Source: Flavobacteriaceae bacterium CRH | GTDB lineage: Bacteria > Bacteroidota > Bacteroidia > Flavobacteriales > Flavobacteriaceae | DNA length: 64,000 bases | NCBI GenBank assembly: GCA_001507425.1 | Contig: LMAJ01000003.1 | Location: forward strand, 124,001 to 188,000 | Direction of reading: 5' to 3' | In this document: positions 58,088-64,000 of the stretch, piece after piece | How positions within the stretch are numbered: position 1 is the stretch's first letter | How the letters are laid out: the number at the start of each line of letters is the position of its first letter | The notes under the pieces: generated by a model | Told to the model about the DNA's origin: nothing | Database searches by the model: none | Seen by the model: the letters and a program-made list of their open reading frames with translations, nothing else | Made by a program: the position numbers and the translations under genes

Positions 58088-59440
58088 ATGCGAAAAAAAC
58101 AAGCCCAAATATTGATTGTTGACGATCAGGATGAAATTCTTTTTTCGGCAAAAATGATTCTCAAAAAACATTTTGAAACCATTTTTACAACAAATAGTCC
58201 CAAAAAGATTATTTCTATTTTGAATGAAAATGAAATAAATGTGGTTTTGTTAGACATGAATTATCGCATTGGATTTGAAGACGGGCGCGAAGGAATTCAT
58301 TGGCTTAAAGAGATCAAAACACTTTCGCCACAAACCGTTGTGATTTTAATGACTGCTTTTGGGAAAATTGATACGGCAGTTGAAGGCATAAAAATAGGTG
58401 CTTTTGATTATGTTTTGAAACCCTGGCACAACGAAAAATTACTCGAAACTATTGAAAAGGCTCTCGCCGAAAGCCGAAAAAACAGCAAAAAAGGTAAAGA
58501 TGAAAAAATAGAAAAACGCTATTTTACCGGAACTTCTGCCAAAATAAAACAAGCCTATTCTATTGCCGAAAAAGTAGCCAAAACCGATGCCAACGTTTTA
58601 ATTTTAGGAGAAAACGGAACAGGAAAATATGTTTTTGCCGAATTTATTCATCAAAATTCAGCACGAAAAAGCGAGCCTTTTGTTCATGTCGATTTAGGTT
58701 CTTTGAGCGATAATTTGTTCGAAAGTGAACTTTTTGGATATGCCAAAGGTGCTTTTACCGATGCTAAAACAGATACGCCCGGAAGATTTGAAACCGCATC
58801 AAACGGCACGATATTTCTTGATGAAATAGGAAATATTCCGTTGCATTTGCAAGCCAAATTATTACATGTTTTGCAAACGAAAACCGTTACGCGTTTAGGC
58901 GAAAGCAAACCAAGACCTTTAAATGTTCGAATAATTTCGGCTACAAACAGCGATATTAAAGCTGAGGTAAAAAGCAAGACCTTTCGTGAAGATTTATTGT
59001 ATCGCATTAATACTATGGAAATTAATCTTCCTTCTTTGCGCGAACGAAAAGATGATATTGTACCTATGGCGCATTTTATTCTCGATCAGATTGCCGAAAA
59101 ATACAATCATGGTCCCGAAGCTTCGGGATGGAGTTTTGAAGAAAATGTTTCGACTTATTTAGAAAAATATCCGTGGAAAGGAAATATCCGTGAAATGGAA
59201 AATAAGATCGAACGCGCTTTAATTTTAGCCGATAATAATACGATCTCTGTAAATGATCTGGACATTCTTGATTTTGAAGAAATTCAGGAAAACGATGATA
59301 ATCCATTATCTGAAATGGAAAAAAGTGCCATTGAAAAAGCATTGCTCAAACACCACGGAAACATCAGCAAAACGGCAGAAGAACTAGGTTTGTCAAGAGC
59401 AGCTTTATACCGAAGAATTGAAAAATACGACTTGAAATAA
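58088..59440 (+). CDS. Sigma-54-dependent response regulator (NtrC family)
   Basis: 450 residues from the ATG at 58088; the frame is open to 58037 but the receiver domain begins right after this Met (QILIVDDQDE). Receiver phosphorylation site Asp56 (VVLLDMNYR), AAA+ domain with Walker A GENGTGKYVF and the sigma-54 loop GAFTDA in place of GAFTGA, Walker B IFLDEIGN, and a Fis-type C-terminal helix-turn-helix (ISKTAEELGLSRAALYRRIE). Cognate kinase follows. Probably activates the divergent efflux operon. Confidence 0.92.
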   Translation: MRKKQAQILIVDDQDEILFSAKMILKKHFETIFTTNSPKKIISILNENEINVVLLDMNYRIGFEDGREGIHWLKEIKTLSPQTVVILMTAFGKIDTAVEGIKIGAFDYVLKPWHNEKLLETIEKALAESRKNSKKGKDEKIEKRYFTGTSAKIKQAYSIAEKVAKTDANVLILGENGTGKYVFAEFIHQNSARKSEPFVHVDLGSLSDNLFESELFGYAKGAFTDAKTDTPGRFETASNGTIFLDEIGNIPLHLQAKLLHVLQTKTVTRLGESKPRPLNVRIISATNSDIKAEVKSKTFREDLLYRINTMEINLPSLRERKDDIVPMAHFILDQIAEKYNHGPEASGWSFEENVSTYLEKYPWKGNIREMENKIERALILADNNTISVNDLDILDFEEIQENDDNPLSEMEKSAIEKALLKHHGNISKTAEELGLSRAALYRRIEKYDLK

Positions 59441-59445
59441 TTTTT

Positions 59446-59622
59446 GCCACAGATTATAGGATTAAAATGATTTTTAAAAATTATTTCACGCAGATTTTGC
59501 AGATTTAAGCAGATCTAAAAGGATTTTTTAATTTAATTGCAATCTGCTTAAATCTGCAAAATCTGCGTGAAACCTAAGCTTTAGATAAAGTGATAAATCA
59601 TTTTAATCCTGTAATCTGTGGC
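59446..59622. repeat. Nested GCCACAGATT / CACGCAGATTTTGCAGATT inverted repeat
   Basis: Inner arms TTTCACGCAGATTTTGCAGA and TCTGCAAAATCTGCGTGAAA enclose a short A/T loop. Outer arms GCCACAGATTATAGGATTAA and TTAATCCTGTAATCTGTGGC are near-perfect inverse complements. It separates regulator and kinase. Confidence 0.87.
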
Positions 59623-59638
59623 AACAAAAAAATAAATA

Positions 59639-60964
59639 ATGAAAAACTGGAAGTTTTATAACGCCTTATTTGTGAGAGTTTTGTTTATCATGATTCTCTT
59701 TTTATTTTGCATTTTTTTGATTTACAAGACGTTTTATTACAACGCATTTTTAGTTGGATTTTTTGCCATTATCATGTTGGCAGAAATGTATTTTTATGTT
59801 CAAAACAGAGTTCTTTTTTATGACAGAACATTATTGTCGATATTACAAAATGATTTTACGACCAATTTTCCAGAAGAGAATAAAAAAGGCAATTTTAAAA
59901 CGCTGTATCTTTTATACGACACGCTAAAAGAGCAACAACAGGAACAAACCTCAAAAGAAGTAGTTTATCAATCTATTTTGAATAGTATTGATACGGGAAC
60001 TTTAATATTAGAAAAAGAAGGTGAAGAATGGAATATTTTTTTGATGAATGATTGCTTTTCAGACTTATTTAAAGTGCCAAAAGTAAGCCATTGGAAATAT
60101 CTTAAAAATTATCTTCCCTCACTTTGTAATGAAATTGAAAGCCTTGGTTTTACCGAATTAAAATCAGCAATTTCGATTAAAATTGAAGAACAGGATTTGC
60201 AGACTTTTATGTTGCAAACGTCGCTTACCAAAACCTATAACAAAGAATATTTTATCATTTTATTAGATAGTATTCAGCGTGTTATAGAGAAAAAAGAAAA
60301 AGAAGCGTGGATAAACCTGATGAAAATTATTTCGCATGAATTGATGAATTCCTTAACGCCAATACGTGCGCTTTCGCAGAATTTATTGCAAATTGTCGAT
60401 CAGGAACAATTAGAAAAAGACGATTTTGAAGATATCAAAAGTAGTATTTCGACCATTATAAACAGAAGCGATCATTTGCAGGTTTTTGTCGAGAACTACC
60501 GAAAACTGGCAATGCTGCCAACGCCAAACAAACAAATGACGCCTATAAATGCGCTTTTTGACGATTGCCTCCGAATCATGAATCCGATTTTGAAATCGGA
60601 GAATATTCAGTTGGTCAATGAAATTAATAGTTCACGTTCGATTTTGATTGATAAAAACCAAATGGAACAGGTAATTATCAATTTGATTACAAACAGTATT
60701 TATGCCTTAAAAGACAAAACCGAAAAGAAAATGTTTTTATCAAGTTACATGGAGAATAATCGTTTTTTTATCACGATTTCAGACAACGGAAAAGGAATCG
60801 ATCCTGAAATAAGAGACAAAGTATTTCTCCCGTTTTTTACCACCAGAAAAGATGGCGCCGGAATTGGGCTTACGCTTTCTAAAAATATTATAGAAGCACA
60901 CGGCGGTTATTTAAGCTATCAAACCGATGAAGAAAAAACCGAGTTTGTGATTTGCCTGATTTAA
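59639..60964 (+). CDS. Sensor histidine kinase
   Basis: 441 residues. Two membrane helices near 13-32 and 37-55, a PAS-like region (about 110-210), then the kinase: H-box SHELMNSLTPIRAL with His233, N-box INLITNSIYAL, G1 ISDNGKGID and G2 GAGIGLTLSKNI. It phosphorylates the preceding sigma-54 regulator. There is no large periplasmic domain, so the signal is probably membrane or cytoplasmic. Confidence 0.92.
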   Translation: MKNWKFYNALFVRVLFIMILFLFCIFLIYKTFYYNAFLVGFFAIIMLAEMYFYVQNRVLFYDRTLLSILQNDFTTNFPEENKKGNFKTLYLLYDTLKEQQQEQTSKEVVYQSILNSIDTGTLILEKEGEEWNIFLMNDCFSDLFKVPKVSHWKYLKNYLPSLCNEIESLGFTELKSAISIKIEEQDLQTFMLQTSLTKTYNKEYFIILLDSIQRVIEKKEKEAWINLMKIISHELMNSLTPIRALSQNLLQIVDQEQLEKDDFEDIKSSISTIINRSDHLQVFVENYRKLAMLPTPNKQMTPINALFDDCLRIMNPILKSENIQLVNEINSSRSILIDKNQMEQVIINLITNSIYALKDKTEKKMFLSSYMENNRFFITISDNGKGIDPEIRDKVFLPFFTTRKDGAGIGLTLSKNIIEAHGGYLSYQTDEEKTEFVICLI

Positions 60965-60969
60965 CTTGA

Positions 60970-61151
60970 ACCATATAAGTGATATAAGTTCATTTAATAG
61001 TGATGCTTATTTCGCGGTGAGTTTGTCATTCTGAGGAACGAAGGATCACACACGAGACTTGACAAAGATTGGCGATTTTCTGAATGGAAGTACTAGTGTG
61101 ATCCTTCATTCAGGATGAAAGGCTAAAATGAACTTATATCACTTATATGGT
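60970..61151. repeat. Composite repeat: GTCATCCTGA element nested in a perfect 24-nt inverted repeat
   Basis: The outer arms 60970-60993 and 61128-61151 are perfect inverse complements, starting ACCATATAAGTGATATAAGT. Inside lies a member of the GTCATCCTGA family (61024-61120). The whole fills the gap between convergent genes. A left arm of the same kind precedes the element at 1751-1848. Confidence 0.88.
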
Positions 61152-61158
61152 GAAAATA

Positions 61159-61485
61159 CTAAAGTTCAATTTCAGGTTGCCAAAAGTGTTTCTCAAAATC
61201 TACAATTTGATTATTGATGACTTTAATACCTTCACTTTCTAAAAGTTGCTGCATTAAATTAGTTCCGTCAAAGTGAAATTTTCCTGTCAAAAGTCCTTTT
61301 TGGTTTACGACTCTGTGTGCTGGAATATCGTCCATATTATGGCAGGCATTCATCGCCCAGCCAACCATTCGTGCAGAACGCGCTGTGCCTAATGCACGTG
61401 CAATGGCGCCATAAGAAGTTACTTTTCCGTACGGAATTTGTCTGGCGATTACATAAACTCTTTCAAAAAAATTCTCTTCAGCCAT
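61159..61485 (-). CDS. Alkyltransferase-like (ATL) DNA-binding protein
   Basis: 108 residues, matching only the DNA-binding domain of O6-alkylguanine methyltransferase. The DNA-binding helix (SARMVGWAMNA) with Arg39 and the Tyr25 used to flip bases are kept. The active site PCHRV reads PAHRVV, so Ala56 replaces the alkyl-accepting Cys. By family knowledge, such proteins bind O6-alkylguanine lesions and hand them to nucleotide excision repair rather than reversing them. Confidence 0.9.
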   Translation of the reverse strand: MAEENFFERVYVIARQIPYGKVTSYGAIARALGTARSARMVGWAMNACHNMDDIPAHRVVNQKGLLTGKFHFDGTNLMQQLLESEGIKVINNQIVDFEKHFWQPEIEL

Positions 61486-61500
61486 AGGTTGGTTTTTTTT

Positions 61501-61686
61501 GCCACAGATTTTTTTAATTTTCTTTCACGCAGATTTTGCAGATTAAGCGGATCATTTCTTGCCACAGATTGGACAGATTAAAATGATTTTTTGATTTATT
61601 TTAATCTGCCTAATCTCCAAAATCTGCGTGAAACTTAAAATTTTATAGACAAAGGTAAAATCATTTTAATCTGTGAAATCTGTGGC
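61501..61686. repeat. Nested GCCACAGATT / CACGCAGATT inverted repeat
   Basis: Contains GCCACAGATT at 61501 and 61561, TTTCACGCAGATTTTGCAGA near 61523, and inverse arms ending AAATCTGCGTGAAAC and GAAATCTGTGGC (to 61686). Same family as 59446-59622 but with an internal duplication. Confidence 0.85.
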
Positions 61687-61693
61687 TTACATT

Positions 61694-62329
61694 TTACCCG
61701 AAATAGTAATTCAATATATTAAAAAGCGTTACGATAGCGACTATACCGGTTATGCTTCCGATAATCGTATTCATGTTACGCATCAAATAATCGGTTTTCT
61801 TTTCTATTCTGCCAAAGAAAGCAATATAGCTGTATAAGACAGCAAAAGAGCCTAAAACGGAGCCCAATACAAAAGTAAAAATTACATTGGTTTCAAATAC
61901 AAAAAGATGATAAGAAGCCAAAGTAACACTTACCACAACGTAATACGGAATAGGGAAGAAGTTTAGGCCGGAAAGTAACATGCCTAAAAAGAAACGGCTT
62001 TTTTTGCTGCTTTTTTTAATCTTCGATTTTTTTGCTTTAGGCTCTTTGGCAATAAACAAAAAGTAAATCGTCAGAATAGCGAAAATAACAAAACCAACTT
62101 CACGTAAAAGCGTTACAACATCTGGTCTGCTGTCGATTACGTGGGCAAATAATACAGCGGCATACACCTGAAAAAAAATCACGACAACGGCTCCAATCAC
62201 AAACCACATTGCGTTCTTTTTTCCTTCTTTCAAATTTATTTTTGCTGCCGTCATGTTGATTAAGCCAGGTGGAATAATTCCGATGAAAGCGGCAATAAAA
62301 CCAGAAAGTAAAGGAGTAAGTAATGCCAT
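61694..62329 (-). CDS. LysE family transporter
   Basis: 211 residues with six membrane helices and the LysE-type start (FIAAFIGIIPPGLINMTAAK), with the conserved GxxPGP-like IIPPGL. The central cytoplasmic loop is lysine-rich (KAKKSKIKKSSKKSR). Likely an exporter of an amino acid or related metabolite at the inner membrane; substrate unknown. Between repeat blocks and trmB. Confidence 0.82.
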   Translation of the reverse strand: MALLTPLLSGFIAAFIGIIPPGLINMTAAKINLKEGKKNAMWFVIGAVVVIFFQVYAAVLFAHVIDSRPDVVTLLREVGFVIFAILTIYFLFIAKEPKAKKSKIKKSSKKSRFFLGMLLSGLNFFPIPYYVVVSVTLASYHLFVFETNVIFTFVLGSVLGSFAVLYSYIAFFGRIEKKTDYLMRNMNTIIGSITGIVAIVTLFNILNYYFG

Positions 62330-62371
62330 TCAGTTGGTTGATGGGTTAGAAAAGTGTTTTTGAAAATTAAA

Positions 62372-63049
62372 TTAATCTTTAATTTTGAAGCGAATATACG
62401 TAATTGCCTTGTTAATTTCTAAATATTGTTTTTCATAAAAAGTCTGAAAAGCAGTAACTTCCTCAGGGCTTCCTTCATTTGTATATACATTATGATTTGC
62501 ATATAAAACTTCGTGTCCTTCTCCGTGCAGCAAACCTAGAGTATAACCGTGCATAAATTCGCTATCGGTTTTAAGGTTTACAACGCCGTCTTTTTTAAGG
62601 ATTTTTTTATACAATTTCAAAAATTCAGAATTCGTCATTCTGTGTTTGGTTCTTTTGTATTTGATTTGCGGATCCGGAAAAGTAATCCAGATTTCGTCTA
62701 CCTCATTTTCATTAAAAATATGATCGATCAATTCGATTTGAGTTCGAATAAAAGCAACATTATGTAAGCCAGTTTCAACAGCAGTTTTAGCGCCTCTCCA
62801 AAAACGGGCACCTTTAATATCAATTCCGATAAAATTTTTGTTGGGATATCTTTCTGCCAATCCAACAGAATATTCCCCTTTTCCACATCCTAATTCTAAA
62901 ACTAAAGGATTATCATTTTTAAAGAAATCAGAGTTCCATTTTCCTTTCAAAGGCATTAAATCGCCTACAACTTCTTCTCTGGTTGGTTGAAAAACGTTTT
63001 GAAATGTTTCGTTTTCTCTGAATCTTTTTAGTTTATTTTTACTTCCCAC
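62372..63049 (-). CDS. trmB: tRNA (guanine(46)-N7)-methyltransferase
   Basis: 225 residues from GTG at 63049; an upstream ATG gives 21 more residues, but GSKNKLKRF directly after the GTG is the usual family N-terminus in Flavobacteria. The SAM-binding motif LELGCGKGEYSVGLA (about 51-65) and the catalytic GIDIKGARFWRGAK and TFPDPQIKYKRTKHR blocks are characteristic. Modifies G46 of tRNAs. Monocistronic. Confidence 0.92.
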   Translation of the reverse strand: MGSKNKLKRFRENETFQNVFQPTREEVVGDLMPLKGKWNSDFFKNDNPLVLELGCGKGEYSVGLAERYPNKNFIGIDIKGARFWRGAKTAVETGLHNVAFIRTQIELIDHIFNENEVDEIWITFPDPQIKYKRTKHRMTNSEFLKLYKKILKKDGVVNLKTDSEFMHGYTLGLLHGEGHEVLYANHNVYTNEGSPEEVTAFQTFYEKQYLEINKAITYIRFKIKD

Positions 63050-63122
63050 TTTTACAAAAATTTTCAGCAAAATTAAGGAATATAAACGAATGAAAATAGC
63101 GCAAATATGCATTAAAAGTTTT

Positions 63123-63186
63123 TAGCCACGAATTCACGAATTTTTATTATCCATAGCAATGGAGAAAATTCGTGAATTCGTGGCTA
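63123..63186. repeat. CCACGAATTCACGAATTTT inverted repeat
   Basis: TAGCCACGAATTCACGAATT (63123-63142) is answered by AATTCGTGAATTCGTGGCTA, ending at 63186, a near-perfect stem. The CCACGAATTC word also occurs at 37788-37822. It separates amt and trmB. Confidence 0.85.
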
Positions 63187-63208
63187 ATTCTAATGCTGGA
63201 ATATATTT

Positions 63209-64000
63209 TTAACCGTAATGCGGTTCTGTAATGGGTTTTAATTTTGGATCAAGAGTTTCGTCGTGTTGCGATAAGTCAAGTCCAATGTGTTCGTTTTCTT
63301 CAGAAACACGCAACGGAATAATGAAGTTCGTTACTTTAAATAAGAAATAAGCTCCGAAGAAAGTAAATATCGAAACCAAAACCAATGCCATCATATGATG
63401 TGCAAATACGTTCCAGCCGCCGTGTAACAGACTTGCATTTTCTCCGTGAGCAAATATGGCCGTTAAAATCATTCCCATAATTCCGCCAACACCGTGACAG
63501 GCAAAAACGTCTAAAGTATCATCAAATCTTTTAGAGAAACTACAGTTTACAACCGAGTTTGAAACCAAAGCCGTAATAAATCCGAAAAACATACTTTCTG
63601 GAACCGAAATATAACCCGCTGCAGGCGTTATGGCAACCAAACCTACAACAGCGCCAATACAAGCGCCAAGCGCCGAAACTTTTCTACCGTTCATTCTGTC
63701 AAAGAAAACCCAGGTTAACATCGCTGCGGCCGATGAAGTTGTTGTTGTTGCGAAAGCCATAGCGGCAGTTCCGTTGGCGGCAAGTGCAGATCCGGCGTTG
63801 AAACCGAACCAGCCAAACCATAACATTCCTGTTCCTAATAATACAAACGGAATATTGGTTGGAATATGGTCGCTGTTTTTTCTTTTTCCTAAAACCAGAA
63901 CGCCAGCCAAAGCTGCAAATCCTGAACTCATATGCACGACAGTTCCTCCGGCGAAATCTTTTACGCCAAAATAACTGCCTAAAACCCCTGTTGGATACCA
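63209..64000 (-). CDS. amt: Ammonium transporter, 3' part only
   Basis: The frame is open to the right edge, so the N-terminal helices are missing. The visible 264 residues begin WYPTGVLGSYFGVKDFAGGT, and contain the Amt hallmarks VVHMSSGFAAL, GWFGFNAGSA and CHGVGGIMGMI. They give seven to eight of the eleven membrane helices. It conducts ammonium in the inner membrane. No GlnB gene lies within the window, so linkage to a PII regulator cannot be judged. Confidence 0.93.
   Translation of the reverse strand, partial: WYPTGVLGSYFGVKDFAGGTVVHMSSGFAALAGVLVLGKRKNSDHIPTNIPFVLLGTGMLWFGWFGFNAGSALAANGTAAMAFATTTTSSAAAMLTWVFFDRMNGRKVSALGACIGAVVGLVAITPAAGYISVPESMFFGFITALVSNSVVNCSFSKRFDDTLDVFACHGVGGIMGMILTAIFAHGENASLLHGGWNVFAHHMMALVLVSIFTFFGAYFLFKVTNFIIPLRVSEENEHIGLDLSQHDETLDPKLKPITEPHYG

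Noticed and set aside
61501..61686. Recurring GCCACAGATT units as a CRISPR array
   Set aside because: The units are palindromic, unequal in spacing, and lack unique spacers of constant length; no cas genes are present.
63050..63112. Upstream ATG for trmB
   Set aside because: The additional 21 residues are hydrophobic and unlike the family; GSKNKLKRF right after the GTG at 63049 is the usual N-terminus.

Overview
The window is about one third GC and gene-dense. It reads as the chromosome of a Flavobacterium-like Bacteroidetes species. The grounds are promoter boxes of the TAnnTTTG type, lineage-typical fusions (MurF-alanine racemase, exonuclease-DnaE), TonB receptors and beta-barrels with CarboxypepD_reg-like modules, and many intergenic palindromic repeats. 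The genus call is inference; no rRNA is present. Both edges cut genes: a glycerolipid acyltransferase on the left and an ammonium transporter on the right.

Layout: 1-9.7 kb holds housekeeping and metabolic genes: acyltransferase-ansA, a divergent MFS exporter/LysR pair, tRNA-Ser(GGA), a GNAT enzyme, a GDSL lipoprotein, a DUF3050 protein, glutaryl-CoA dehydrogenase, and a membrane-anchored TPR-AraC regulator. 9.7-20.1 kb is the accessory region. On the minus strand lie two cysteine-free GG-leader peptides. On the plus strand lie a C39-like/VKOR/thioredoxin membrane protein, four small cysteine-rich double-glycine peptides, a GC-rich multi-hairpin element, a peptidase-containing ABC exporter, its HlyD adaptor, an S41 peptidase and a CarboxypepD_reg-like protein. 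Together these look like a system that makes, oxidises, cleaves and exports disulfide-rich peptides. The outer-membrane channel, and probably the immunity factors, lie elsewhere or are unrecognised.

20-30 kb carries trmN6, a four-helix-bundle gene framed by inverted repeats, rimM-rpsP, an RRM protein and a leuC-leuD-cimA-leuB operon whose synthase carries the pyruvate-pocket residues of citramalate synthase. 30-50 kb carries two lipoproteins, dnaE, a beta-barrel, a Gfo/Idh/MocA oxidoreductase, prolyl oligopeptidase, a TonB receptor with a His/Cys-rich partner, murF-alr, mscL, a zinc-ribbon protein, asd and a DUF6058-like gene. 50-64 kb carries ferredoxin, Nfu and Mrp genes, a MacB-like efflux operon divergent from a sigma-54 two-component pair, an alkyltransferase-like protein, a LysE-type transporter, trmB and amt.

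Intergenic gaps are unusually rich in repeats. I see at least six families, including a GTCATCCTGA element nested inside a second perfect inverted repeat. Start sites were moved inward from the longest ORF where a promoter box, homologue-like N-terminus or signal peptide argued for it (DUF6058-like, trmB, the sigma-54 regulator, one signal-peptide protein). Three further CDS-sized features are short ORFs: 9699-9851, 11965-12117 and 55771-55842.
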